Shown: positions 29,901 through 37,701 of the stretch, piece after piece
Position numbering within the stretch: the stretch's first letter is position 1
Layout of the letters: each line of letters opens with the position of its first letter
DNA from: SAR324 cluster bacterium
GTDB taxonomy: Bacteria; SAR324; NAC60-12
Assembly: GCA_015231885.1 (NCBI GenBank)
Contig: JADGAT010000006.1
Coordinates: forward strand, 31,309 to 95,308
Reading direction: 5' to 3'
DNA: 64,000 bases
Notes under the pieces: generated by a model
Seen by the model: the letters and a program-made list of their open reading frames with translations, nothing else
What the model was told of the DNA's origin: nothing
The model's database searches: none
Made by a program: the position numbers and the translations under genes

Positions 29901-32900
29901 GTGATGGTCAAAACCACATCTGCATCGACCTTGACCGTATTGGCCAGAGTCAGGGTTTTTCCCGGAGTAAGGATGATATTCACATTATCGGATAGAGCAA
30001 AGGAATCAATTGTCGTATTTTCGGCGACTTCAATTTGTCCGGTGATCAATGAATTGCTGCTGACCGCCACCTTTTGAACAGAGGTACCTCCACCAATTTG
30101 CAAGGTGCTGTTGGGGGCATTGAGGACAATGGCATTGTTATTGACGATGGCCCCTCCTCCCGTGATGGCTAGAGTATTATCGCCAATTCTGAGGGGAGCT
30201 CCATAGTAGTTGAAAGTGGTTCCCTTGGCCACCGACATGACCGAAGAAAAGTTATGAATGATGTCTCCCTGCAAAGTCAAATCGCTGTCGATGGTAAACC
30301 TCCCTCCACTCAGTGTAATGGGAGTATTCATGGTCCCGCCGCCAGTAAAATACAGTTCCCCCCTCTGAGGGATCAAAAAGTTATTCGGTTTGTTGAAAAG
30401 GCCAGCAATATCGAGCTGCAACGTATGGGGTCCCAAGGGGACAGACAGACCATTGTAAGTCAGCACATTGCCCGCATCAACGCGAATCATGGAATTGTGG
30501 GCATGGTGAATGATATTTCCATTAATGGTCACATTGGACTGAGCATGAAATGTTCCGCCATGAAGAGCCAGATTTCCATGCAATGTTCCACCGCTGGTAT
30601 GAATGATAAAGGTACTGCCAGGATGAATGGCCACATGACTGGCGATCGCAGCGCCGGTACCATCCCAGTGAACCGTATGGCCACTGCCAATCACATGGGT
30701 ATCAATAGCACTATTACAAGGGCTGTTTACTAAAATCAACGGACCATGCCCACTACTGGTGCAGGCTCTAGAGCCCGGTATAGTGGTTGGAGTAAAAGAG
30801 CCGCCTCCACCACCAGAGCCGCCTCCAGGTGGTGCTCCTCCACCTCCAGAAGATCCTCCAGGTGGTGCTCCTCCACCTCCAGTATCAGTAGTCGTATTGG
30901 TAGTCGTATCAGTAGGGGGAGGAATAAAAGGAACACCTGTACCAGTGGTCGTCGTATCGATGGGGGGAGGGATAAAAGGGACACCCGTACCAGTATCGGT
31001 ACCAGGACCTGCCAGAGTGTCTCCTCCTCCAGAGCTACCGTCCGTAGGGAAAAAATCTGCAATATTGCTTGGACCGGTCGATGTGCCTCCAGCGCCTCCA
31101 GGAGTTCCACCAGAAGTGTTTCCATCGGCATTAGGAGGCAGAGGGACTGCAGTTTGAACCAATACCGGATTGAATGCACCCAACCCTTGTCCTGCGGCTA
31201 CGGCAGCCTGCGCCCCGGTTTCATTGGCAACCAAAATTTCGTCTACTGCTGCTAAAAATGTTTGAGCCTCCTGGTTCAATGTCACCTGTTTGGCCTGGGC
31301 TTCTGCCAGCTGCCCTGGAGGAACCAGGTTAGCCAATTCAAGGGGACCTCCCTGGCTGACGTTGACCTGGACCGCTTTGACCAAATTGGCAACTCCTGCG
31401 TCTCCTGCCGTCGTCACGCCTGTGGCTACATTCTTTGTGATTGCCAAAAAATCTTCGATACTCCCACCACCCTGACCTGCTGCCTTGACACTGGACTCCA
31501 GTGCTTTGGCACTATTTTTAATGGACTTGGCATTTCCGGTTTTTGCCACATCTTTCACGGCTGCCGTCGTCACCGAGACCGATTGTTTGACCTGGTCGAT
31601 GGAGCCTCCTTTTTGGATCACATTTTTCGCCGTCTGAGCTGCGGCCTTGGTAATCGAAGAAGTCGCCCCCTTGATATTGTCATTGGTACCCTCACCCGCT
31701 ACTGTTTCGGCAACCTGACTAGCCACTACAAGCAGTGCCCCCGCATCCAAATCTATGTTTTCAAACCCTTTGGTCATGTCCCCCAGTTTCACCCCAGCCT
31801 TCTCAATTTTCTGAAAAGTCTGCTCCATGCTGATACTGGTTTCTGAGGCTTTTTGGACTGCGCTATTCCGGACAGCAGTCACATCAGTAATAGCTCCTTT
31901 CAAGTCGATCCCATTGTCCTTCATCTGCTTACTCACCGCAGAAGCCGCACTTTTGATCAGGACGGATAGATTTTCGCCCTTGCGATTGGACACCCCCCCA
32001 ACCGATTCAATCAAAGCAGGGCCAACCACCTGGCCAACATTATTCACCACCGTATTAGCTTCTGGAGGCAAGTCTCCGGTCAAATCCAAATCAGCCACAG
32101 CCTCAAACGTTTGCTCCAATGTTGCCGTTGCCACACTGGCTTTCGCATCTTCACTGGCAAGATCACCTGATATTCCTGTTACCGCAGCCATCCCCCCCAG
32201 AGCGATGCTGGCCATATTGTTAGCAGTGTTCAAAGCAGCCGGAGGCAAGGTTCCAGCAGACAGATCCGCACCCGTTTTTTTGATTTGCTTCACAGCAGCT
32301 TTAGCCACCTGCTTGACAAATTTTTCTCTCACAGAACCTCCCAGGCTCTGACTCTGACTATCAAGAAGGATGTTTTTAAGAGAAGTATCCAATGCCGATC
32401 CCAGATTATTGGCCGTATTTTTAGCCGCATCAGGAATGCCTGAGGTGAAATCATTCATGAAAGGAGTTAGGGATTCAGAAACCTGCTTGGCAATATTTTG
32501 AATCAAGACCTTTTTATTTCCTCCTTGCACCCTCTGTCCACCTCCTGTTGCTCCACCCGTATTGGTTTTCAATGAACTTGCCAAAGGAGCTGCCAAAGCC
32601 TGCCCAAAGTTCGTCAACTGCGTCCTCAACCCTGTGGCATCTGACAAAGGTATAGTCATATCCACCGCATTATCTGCCAATACCGTAGAAAGTTCATTGC
32701 TCATGGCATTCAACAGCACTCCCAGTTCACCCGATTGGGCAATATCCTGATTTTGCTGCCCAATGGAGATCAAGGCGGGGCCTGCGGTTGCAACCGTATT
32801 ATCCAGCAGAGTGGTCAAACTAGCACCATCGGTCAACGTGTTAGCGTCTAAGGTATTGGCAATGACCCCGGCAGAAGCAGAAACCAAAGCTTCCCGTGAG

Positions 32901-33835
32901 CTTTGATCGGCCAAGCCGGAAGTTATAGCATCCTGAACAATCCCTTCGAACGCACCGACATAAGCAGTCGAATTTTCCAGCAGGGTTCCTGAATCCGCAG
33001 TCACTCCTGCCGTAATCACATCCAGCGCTTCGGTTCCACTCCTTCCCTGGGCGATCAATTGCCCGGAAACCTTGGCACGAAAACTTTCGGACTCCAGCAT
33101 CCCTCCATCAAAAGAAGGGTCATTGGGATCGACAGCTTTGGTGAGAACTTCTTCTATGGTAAGAACAGATGAGAGAGTCGCGACAGAATCGATCAGGGTG
33201 TCCTGGTAATTTCCCCCAGCAGGATTATCAGAGGTACGAGCCTGGTATGCAGCACTGGAAAAGGAAGCAAAATCAACAGCGGTTCCAAAGGCCAACTCGC
33301 TGATGGTTTCACCCACGGTATCATAATCGGTTACTGTAATCTCAGAAAGGCTGGCTGCAACTAAACGGTTTTGACCGTTTGTCTTTTTTCGCAAGAGTCT
33401 TTGAATGGCAGTGGGAGCATCGTTTTCTAAAGCAGAAAGGGTCACAACCTGGGTGATTGGATTGACATTGGCTGTGTTTTCCTCTTCCTCGGCAGGGGCA
33501 CTGGTGACAATAGAACTAACGGAAGTATTGGAGGTAGAAGCAACAATCAGGACAGGAAATGTCAACGTGTCGCTGACTTCAACGGAGTAGTTCCCTTTTT
33601 CATCGGTAATCGTAGAAAGTTCGGTTTGGCCATCGGCACTGACGAATGTCACAGGCGTTTTGGGTAAGGCAAATCCATTTGATACGTTTCCAGCTAAACG
33701 TCCTGGCACTAAACGTCCTGGCACTAAACGTCCTGGTACTAAACGGTTTCCAGTAATGGGTTCTTCTTCACACCCATAGAACAAACCTGTTACCAGCAAT
33801 AGCAAAATACTCACTATGCCAAACGAATACTTCAT
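23909..33835 (-). CDS. Giant multidomain surface lipoprotein (LamG, Kelch, PKD)
   Basis: The 3308-residue product begins with a lipoprotein signal (Cys 22 in LFYGCEEE) and three RLVPG repeats, then a carboxypeptidase-regulatory-like domain. Residues about 100-900 are helical, Ala/Thr-rich repeats. About 915-1022 is a Gly/Pro/Thr linker. About 1025-1420 are beta-helix-like repeats. About 1440-1530 and 2855-2960 are SwmB-like modules (SDFSLAFSQNSGN, SDFNLTFDQNGGN). LamG-type domains start near 1548, 2132, 2425, 2645 and 3072 (MAYYSFNGNANDNSG pattern). PKD/Ig-like domains are near 1780 and 2335. About six Kelch-like repeats (VFDGKIWVMGG) lie at 1848-2120. A Big_5-like domain is near 2972. It is presumably an outer-membrane adhesin or glycan binder. 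Confidence 0.85.
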   Translation of the reverse strand: MKYSFGIVSILLLLVTGLFYGCEEEPITGNRLVPGRLVPGRLVPGRLAGNVSNGFALPKTPVTFVSADGQTELSTITDEKGNYSVEVSDTLTFPVLIVASTSNTSVSSIVTSAPAEEEENTANVNPITQVVTLSALENDAPTAIQRLLRKKTNGQNRLVAASLSEITVTDYDTVGETISELAFGTAVDFASFSSAAYQARTSDNPAGGNYQDTLIDSVATLSSVLTIEEVLTKAVDPNDPSFDGGMLESESFRAKVSGQLIAQGRSGTEALDVITAGVTADSGTLLENSTAYVGAFEGIVQDAITSGLADQSSREALVSASAGVIANTLDANTLTDGASLTTLLDNTVATAGPALISIGQQNQDIAQSGELGVLLNAMSNELSTVLADNAVDMTIPLSDATGLRTQLTNFGQALAAPLASSLKTNTGGATGGGQRVQGGNKKVLIQNIAKQVSESLTPFMNDFTSGIPDAAKNTANNLGSALDTSLKNILLDSQSQSLGGSVREKFVKQVAKAAVKQIKKTGADLSAGTLPPAALNTANNMASIALGGMAAVTGISGDLASEDAKASVATATLEQTFEAVADLDLTGDLPPEANTVVNNVGQVVGPALIESVGGVSNRKGENLSVLIKSAASAVSKQMKDNGIDLKGAITDVTAVRNSAVQKASETSISMEQTFQKIEKAGVKLGDMTKGFENIDLDAGALLVVASQVAETVAGEGTNDNIKGATSSITKAAAQTAKNVIQKGGSIDQVKQSVSVTTAAVKDVAKTGNAKSIKNSAKALESSVKAAGQGGGSIEDFLAITKNVATGVTTAGDAGVANLVKAVQVNVSQGGPLELANLVPPGQLAEAQAKQVTLNQEAQTFLAAVDEILVANETGAQAAVAAGQGLGAFNPVLVQTAVPLPPNADGNTSGGTPGGAGGTSTGPSNIADFFPTDGSSGGGDTLAGPGTDTGTGVPFIPPPIDTTTTGTGVPFIPPPTDTTTNTTTDTGGGGAPPGGSSGGGGAPPGGGSGGGGGSFTPTTIPGSRACTSSGHGPLILVNSPCNSAIDTHVIGSGHTVHWDGTGAAIASHVAIHPGSTFIIHTSGGTLHGNLALHGGTFHAQSNVTINGNIIHHAHNSMIRVDAGNVLTYNGLSVPLGPHTLQLDIAGLFNKPNNFLIPQRGELYFTGGGTMNTPITLSGGRFTIDSDLTLQGDIIHNFSSVMSVAKGTTFNYYGAPLRIGDNTLAITGGGAIVNNNAIVLNAPNSTLQIGGGTSVQKVAVSSNSLITGQIEVAENTTIDSFALSDNVNIILTPGKTLTLANTVKVDADVVLTITGNVGVEDIRLKNSLNLNGDAPILADDAILKVASTATFGPGSYLTFGGGLIVDKGVTLTIDDPDVSSGAIFYGGATINGQIVLAGDDDLSFDPSIASTSNITVTGSGTVFNEHAFVLATLSTDNRYLDLKLSKRSFASSNGTGALGSSDFSLAFSQNSGNASNVTIGSLTQTNDDPLVGGETDVRFHFTIAGSASGVETIAITPADGNSIFDIAGNPASTALTTDPITLNDLSFDLTSNLMAYYSFNGNANDNSGNNKHTFVKKPSLTADVVSMPNNAYQFNGTGDALIASTILSIDQDPLTIAAWIYLDDIVGDKPIFGEYASNGDFRNYFYVRNDGLAFDQSNPAGGDIFADANFVSGQWEHVALVKSSDQVTFYHNGSSVGSHTHTETYGGADPSLSAIGAKLTNGTPSTNFFAGKIDEVRIYTRALKSNEIHILSSMPAADPGQDRFVSAGETITLDGSDSRDSDGGLVFSHQWAIAGEPSGSSITLNNPNTATANFTPSVSGDYSFVLAVSDGTFGTTNTVNVVVNDWQLASSPASWSSRVDHASLVFDNKLWIVGGFGSGYLNDVYYSSNGMNWTQSTASAGWDARSRHASIIFDNKQWVLGGFNGTDLNDVWYSRDGTNWTLATSNAAWTSRGIFTSVVFNGKIWTMGGVPNGSSALSDVWYSSNGIDWTQATMNVNWGPRYGQASVVFDGKIWVMGGHNGSTFQNDVWYSEDGINWTQATAGADWSARARHTSVVYDGKIWVMGGKGSSNNNDVWYSDDGIHWTEATAGAPWSARQLHVSTVFQNRIWVMGGIEFDTTYKNDVWSYSQGIEGSLVAYYPFNGNADDASGLNHHGVPVGAALTTDRFGMTGGAYSFDGVDDIINRTSSSILNPTGQITVTAWVKPADLTTNTYYTIVRKETQYLLAFQNNGSYLTFGLNDNASYEADASISSGSFTDGSWHFVAGSYDGTTLKVYNDGVLIGSTVASTTINTSTNPLQIGGYSVNTELFNGAIDDVRIYNRALTDVEILNLFRAPVAVADNDLVVDIENTITVYNNSQSANGNSSLNYNWELVDQPPGSSAQISATSTSSITLAPDELGKYEVRLSIADGSLKATDYVNVYADVDTASLVAFYPFDGNFQDVSGNGNHGTIASSSTAPTLASTNWAGKLHNGYDFDGIDDEFDLPQSTSLNLGNQSLTWMAWVKLDTYTTGSNSIILSSRDNTNGYLLSIIGSGAGSTGQVNFGDSTSVISTSVIPLNTWTHITATLDYQGGDANVAKVYVNGILESQISNMPDSGTWTEGIEIGGRPVAGADFNFDGLIDDVRIYNTALSAEQIQQFASSLDNGLVAYYPMNGDASDASGNGYDGTVSSAVSSLDRFGNTNSSYNITGASQSILIPQNTIDGLADYTLASWIKLDSVNSGSNTLFSGARAAEDNAFIWYYQGSSNMWNMMLDSTSAWMLGNGTIEDMGWHHVAVSRIGTTTNMYVDGDLIGSNSIASAAVDVDAGGVIFGQEQDSVGGGFQATDSWNGSADDFRIYNRALTEIEIEALIEESSPFTMATTISSDNMTFIINFNEGVFSSSGGALTASDFNLTFDQNGGNSLDVSIASIANSNDSTLVGGEPVIKFNLAVTGVASGLELIYITPAANAVFDADGNPISGVATLVTSLNAAVQPYVTSTAPADQTAGVSIATTVDVTFDSVMNAGTITTSTFTLATSSGSSVSGTVSYNSGNQTVTFTPATSLTASTTYVATLASGIQDSIGNALATTSFSFDTVDLSSNMVAYYNFDNNANDHSGNSHHGTLNGTVTSTTDRFGNADHAYSFDGSSGYITLPDSNDWDYGANDYTIGFWINTTQTTRAFLYSRAGGGTLASGDIVLEFTNGANPVGSITANFESTTGGQQDGNGLISPTIHNGSWRHFVLVRNGSTLTMYVDGAAVSTKDISSYMTLQDVNYPVTIGRYAHNQPSAYFNGKLDEYVIYSRALTQAEIDTLYSLDSDLWDGALWDTNVWGD
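33693..33746 (-). repeat. 15-bp in-frame repeat coding RLVPG
   Basis: Three and a half units of CTAAACGTCCTGGCA (plus-strand reading) code for the RLVPG repeats directly after the lipidated Cys of the giant protein. Such units can change number by slippage and alter the length of the anchor segment. Confidence 0.8.
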
Positions 33836-34115
33836 TTAACTCACCTACCCCTACATATATTCCCCCCTGGTAAAATATTAAAAAGTGTACCATCATTCTC
33901 CTTATTTAACCACAATGATTTTTTTATTTCTTTAAAAAATCAAAGATGTAACAATATGGGTAGTCCCTGAAAAAATATTGTAAAGCAATCTCTTTAATTA
34001 TTTTCCAAAAAAGGTTATATTTCCTCTATACTATCCACAACCCAGTGAATTGATAAAAGGGATAAATTTACTGAAGATTTCAGAAAAGATTTCTAAGAAA
34101 GAGAAGGAGAGCACC

Positions 34116-35114
34116 ATGCCACAAAAAGAATTTAAGGCCATCGTCGTTGAAGAAGCAGAACCAAAAAAATTTGTTAGAAATATTAAAACAAGGACAATAG
34201 CAGATTTACCAGATGGGGATGTGCTGATACGGGTACAATATTCTTCTCTAAATTACAAAGATGCTCTTTCTTCATCAGGGAACAAAGGGGTCACTCGTAA
34301 TTTCCCTCATACGCCGGGAATCGATGCAGCAGGAGTTGTTGAAGAAAGCACAAATTCCAATTTTTCTGTAGGAGAAGAAGTATTAGTAACAGGCTATGAT
34401 CTTGGCATGAACACCTCTGGCGGTCTAGGGCAATATATTAGAGTTCCTGCTGGATGGGTCGTCAAGCTTCCACAAGGACTTTCTTTAAAAGAATCCATGA
34501 TATTTGGCACAGCAGGATTTACGGCAGCATTAATGGTAGAGGGCTTGGTCTACAACCAGGTAAAACCGAATAACGGTCCCATTTTAGTGACTGGATCAAC
34601 GGGTGGAGTGGGCAGTGTTGCCGTCTGTATTCTGGCAAAACTGGGATACCATGTCGTGGCTTCCACAGGAAAAGCCAGTGAGCATGATTTCCTACATTCG
34701 CTTGGGGCAAAAGAAATAGTAGATCGAAACTCAATTGTGGATAACTCCGGAAAACCTTTGCTGAAAGAACAATGGGCTGGAGTAGTAGACGTTGTTGGAG
34801 GAGATACCCTGGCCAGTGCTCTCAAAAACACCTGTTACGGAGGAACCGTCACATGCAGTGGACTGGTTGGCTCCATTACTTTAAACACGACCGTATTCCC
34901 ATTTATTTTAAGAGGAGTAAAATTAGTTGGAATCGATTCAGTGGAATGTCCTATGGAACCTCGACTCCAAGTTTGGAAGCATCTGGCATCGGACTGGAAA
35001 ACAGACAAACTGAATGCTCTCACCACCGAAATCACACTGGAGCAGGTAGAAGCCACTGTGTTAGACATGCTGGACGGAAAATCCCATGGACGTCATGTTG
35101 TCAATTTAGGATAA
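34116..35114 (+). CDS. acuI: AcuI/YhdH-like acrylyl-CoA reductase family enzyme
   Basis: From the ATG at 34116 (AAGGAG seven bases upstream; a longer frame to 34050 lacks a site) the product has 332 residues. It is a zinc-free medium-chain reductase with SSLNYKDALSSSG, TPGIDAAGVV, the NADPH motif VTGSTGGVGSVAV (near 150) and GLVGSITLNTTVFPFILRGVKLVGIDS, typical of YhdH/AcuI. AcuI reduces toxic acryloyl-CoA to propionyl-CoA, a step of DMSP and 3-hydroxypropionate metabolism. No other DMSP gene is in the window. It is the first gene of a plus-strand series with Uma2, hisD and DUF2797. Confidence 0.88.
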   Translation: MPQKEFKAIVVEEAEPKKFVRNIKTRTIADLPDGDVLIRVQYSSLNYKDALSSSGNKGVTRNFPHTPGIDAAGVVEESTNSNFSVGEEVLVTGYDLGMNTSGGLGQYIRVPAGWVVKLPQGLSLKESMIFGTAGFTAALMVEGLVYNQVKPNNGPILVTGSTGGVGSVAVCILAKLGYHVVASTGKASEHDFLHSLGAKEIVDRNSIVDNSGKPLLKEQWAGVVDVVGGDTLASALKNTCYGGTVTCSGLVGSITLNTTVFPFILRGVKLVGIDSVECPMEPRLQVWKHLASDWKTDKLNALTTEITLEQVEATVLDMLDGKSHGRHVVNLG

Positions 35115-35118
35115 AATT

Positions 35119-35595
35119 ATGAACTGGCAGGAAATTTGTGAGGATCCTTCTTTACAGGATCTTCCCTTCAAAATTGAGTTGAATCAATGGGGGAAAATAG
35201 AAATGAGCCCTGCAAAAAATCGCCATGCCTTCTTACAAGCGAAGGTCATCAAATACTTGCTGCAACACGCAAAAAACGGGGCGGTTCTGCCAGAATGTCC
35301 CATCCTGACAACGGATAATGTGAAGGTTGCGGATGTCGTCTGGGTGTCTGATGAAAGAGCCGAAATTCTAAAAAATGAATCCATCAGCTCAATTGCACCT
35401 GAAATTTGTGTAGAAATCCAGTCTTCAGGCAATACGAACCAGGAAATGATGTTGAAAAAAAAATTATACCTTGATGCAGGTGCAGAAGAATTCTGGCTTT
35501 GTGATGAGTATGGCAATATAAAAATTTATAATAAGCAGGGTCTGCTAGAACAATCTCGATTATATCCTGACTTCCCTATGTACATAGAAATATAA
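35119..35595 (+). CDS. Uma2-family putative nuclease (DUF820)
   Basis: The 158-residue product has the restriction-endonuclease-like fold of Uma2 proteins: GKIEMSPAKNRHAF, ADVVWVSDER (acidic residue), PEICVEIQSSGN and a Lys-rich helix before YLDAGAEEFWLCD, which ends with a family-typical W. The molecular target of Uma2 proteins is not known. It starts four bases after the AcuI-like gene and ends four bases before hisD, so all three are probably co-transcribed. Confidence 0.85.
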   Translation: MNWQEICEDPSLQDLPFKIELNQWGKIEMSPAKNRHAFLQAKVIKYLLQHAKNGAVLPECPILTTDNVKVADVVWVSDERAEILKNESISSIAPEICVEIQSSGNTNQEMMLKKKLYLDAGAEEFWLCDEYGNIKIYNKQGLLEQSRLYPDFPMYIEI

Positions 35596-35598
35596 AAA

Positions 35599-36885
35599 AT
35601 GAACGTCAATATATTTAATGGTTTGACTGCATACCAATCCTACGTACAAAGTCATCCATCTCCAAATGTAACTGAAGCCGTACATGAAATCATAGAGAAT
35701 GTTCGGCACAATGGAGACACAGCACTGCGCCATTACACAGAAAAATTTGATGGGGCACAAGTTGTCAATTTTAGAGTACCCCAGCCCCAAATGCAAAAAG
35801 CACTGGAACAGCTCGATCCCAAACTCAAACAAATTCTTCTGGAAGCAGCAGACAACATCCGCACATTTCACCAACGCCAAAAAACAGAGACTCAACTGGA
35901 ATTTAGTGAAGACGGTACTGTCCTGGGATGGAAAGTCACTCCGATTGATGCAGTGGGAGTTTATGTGCCAGGGGGGAGAGCCCCTTTATTTTCCACTCTA
36001 TTGATGAATGTCATTCCTGCCCAGGTCGCTCAAGTCCCAAGAATTGCAGTCGTTGCCCCTCCTGAAAAAACAGGAACGCCCAATCCACTGATGATGGCAG
36101 CAGCCGCTTTACTGAATCTTGAAGAGTTTTATGCAGTTGGAGGAGCACAAGCGATTGCAGCCTTAGCCTATGGAACTGAAAGTATCCCTGGAGTTTATAA
36201 AATTGTAGGGCCCGGCAATGCTTACGTCGCAGAAGCAAAAAAACAAGTATATGGCGTGGTTGGGATTGAATCCATCGCAGGTCCCAGTGATATTTTGATT
36301 TTGTGCGACCGGCAGGATCTTGCTACCGAATACCTGGTACGTGATATGCTGTCTCAAGCCGAGCATGATCCTGATGCCAAAGGATTACTGGTCACTACTT
36401 CCTCCGAACAAGCCTCTGCTGTTGCCAAGCGATTGCAAGAGCTCGTCCCGACTTTACCAAGAAGAGAAATCATTGAAGCATCGTTTCAAGAAAACTCTGC
36501 CATCATTATAGTCGATAACTTGGAACATGCCTTTGCTGCGGTCAATGAAATTGCCCCAGAACATCTGGAAATTTTAACGAAACAGCCTTTTGAAGATCTG
36601 CATAAAATTCGTAATGCAGGTGCAATCTTTTTAGGCCAACACACCCCCGAACCAGTTGGTGATTATTTTGCAGGCCCGAATCATACCTTACCCACGGATG
36701 GATGCGCTAAATTTTCTTCCCCCTTGGGAGTACAGGATTTTGTCAAAACCAGCTCCGTCCTTCATTATTCTGCAGCGCGTCTAAAAAAAGAAGGTGCTTC
36801 TATCATCGGTTTTGCAGAAGCCGAAGAATTGTATGCGCATGCCGCCTCTGTTCAAGTGCGTTTGGTTGAAAACACAAAAGAATGA
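35599..36885 (+). CDS. hisD: Histidinol dehydrogenase
   Basis: The 428-residue product is a complete HisD, which oxidises L-histidinol to L-histidine in two NAD-dependent steps with zinc. Visible family segments are PIDAVGVYVPGGRAPLFSTLLMN, VGPGNAYVAEAKKQVYG, AGPSDILILCD, LSQAEHDPDA, the catalytic NEIAPEHLEI (Glu-His) and AGPNHTLPTDGCAKF. It is away from other his genes, between Uma2 and DUF2797 genes, so regulation with them is unclear. Confidence 0.96.
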   Translation: MNVNIFNGLTAYQSYVQSHPSPNVTEAVHEIIENVRHNGDTALRHYTEKFDGAQVVNFRVPQPQMQKALEQLDPKLKQILLEAADNIRTFHQRQKTETQLEFSEDGTVLGWKVTPIDAVGVYVPGGRAPLFSTLLMNVIPAQVAQVPRIAVVAPPEKTGTPNPLMMAAAALLNLEEFYAVGGAQAIAALAYGTESIPGVYKIVGPGNAYVAEAKKQVYGVVGIESIAGPSDILILCDRQDLATEYLVRDMLSQAEHDPDAKGLLVTTSSEQASAVAKRLQELVPTLPRREIIEASFQENSAIIIVDNLEHAFAAVNEIAPEHLEILTKQPFEDLHKIRNAGAIFLGQHTPEPVGDYFAGPNHTLPTDGCAKFSSPLGVQDFVKTSSVLHYSAARLKKEGASIIGFAEAEELYAHAASVQVRLVENTKE

Positions 36886-36894
36886 AATAATCCA

Positions 36895-37701
36895 ATGCCT
36901 TCTATCACAGGAATTTTAAGAAAAATGAATACTGCTCATAATCCAGACAATAATCTGGTGAGCTACACTTTAAACCTGAATGGAGAAGGAGTCCAGGGTT
37001 TGAATGCCCTGATTGATTCTGAAATCAGTATCGCATTTACTGGGCAAATGTATTGCACGGCATGCGGGCGTTCTATCAAAAAAACATTTAACAGTGGTTA
37101 CTGCTATCCCTGCTTCACCACACTGCCTGAGTGTGATATCTGCATCGTTAAACCAGAAAAATGTCATTTTCACTTGGGAACTTGCCGGGATTCTACCTGG
37201 GGCCAAACACACTGCTTCCAGGAACACACGCTCTATCTGGCCAGAAGCAGCAGTATCAAAATAGGCATTACACGCTCTCATCAAAGCATCCATCGCTGGA
37301 TGGACCAGGGAGCAACAGAAGCTAAAGAAATTGGTTTTTTTGAGGACCGGTATCAGGTGGGACTTGCAGAAGCAGCCATTGCAAAAGTGATGAAAGACAA
37401 AACCAATTGGAGAAAAATGCTGAAGAATGAGGTCACCACAGAAGATTTTGAACCTTACTTCCAGCAAATACTGGAAATGCTTTCTGACGAACAAGGCATG
37501 TCCCTGGTAAGTGATGGATCGTCTTATTCTTTTTCCTATCCAGTTTCAGCATACCCCAAAAAAATTACTTCCAAATCACTGGATAAATTACCAGCCTTCA
37601 CCAGTAAACTTATAGGAATCAAGGGCCAGTATTTGATTTTTGAAGAACATGTTATGAATCTTCGCTCTCATGGAGGCTATGAGATCAGTCTATCTTATTG
37701 A
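36895..37701 (+). CDS. DUF2797 protein with Cys clusters
   Basis: The 268-residue product shows the DUF2797 layout: YCTACGRSIKKTFNSGYCYPCF (two CxxC pairs, residues about 53-75), CDICIVKPEKCHFHLGTCRD, and IKIGITRSHQSIHRWMDQGA. The Cys/His pattern suggests bound metal. Function is unknown; the GITR segment recalls GIY-YIG-type folds, which I cannot confirm. It starts nine bases after hisD and overlaps the convergent hydrolase by 17 bases. Confidence 0.85.
   Translation: MPSITGILRKMNTAHNPDNNLVSYTLNLNGEGVQGLNALIDSEISIAFTGQMYCTACGRSIKKTFNSGYCYPCFTTLPECDICIVKPEKCHFHLGTCRDSTWGQTHCFQEHTLYLARSSSIKIGITRSHQSIHRWMDQGATEAKEIGFFEDRYQVGLAEAAIAKVMKDKTNWRKMLKNEVTTEDFEPYFQQILEMLSDEQGMSLVSDGSSYSFSYPVSAYPKKITSKSLDKLPAFTSKLIGIKGQYLIFEEHVMNLRSHGGYEISLSY

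Noticed and set aside
30746..31255. Plus-strand Arg/Ser-rich frame and overlapping Pro-rich frame
   Set aside because: They are shadows of the Gly/Pro/Thr linker of the giant lipoprotein, caused by its biased codons.
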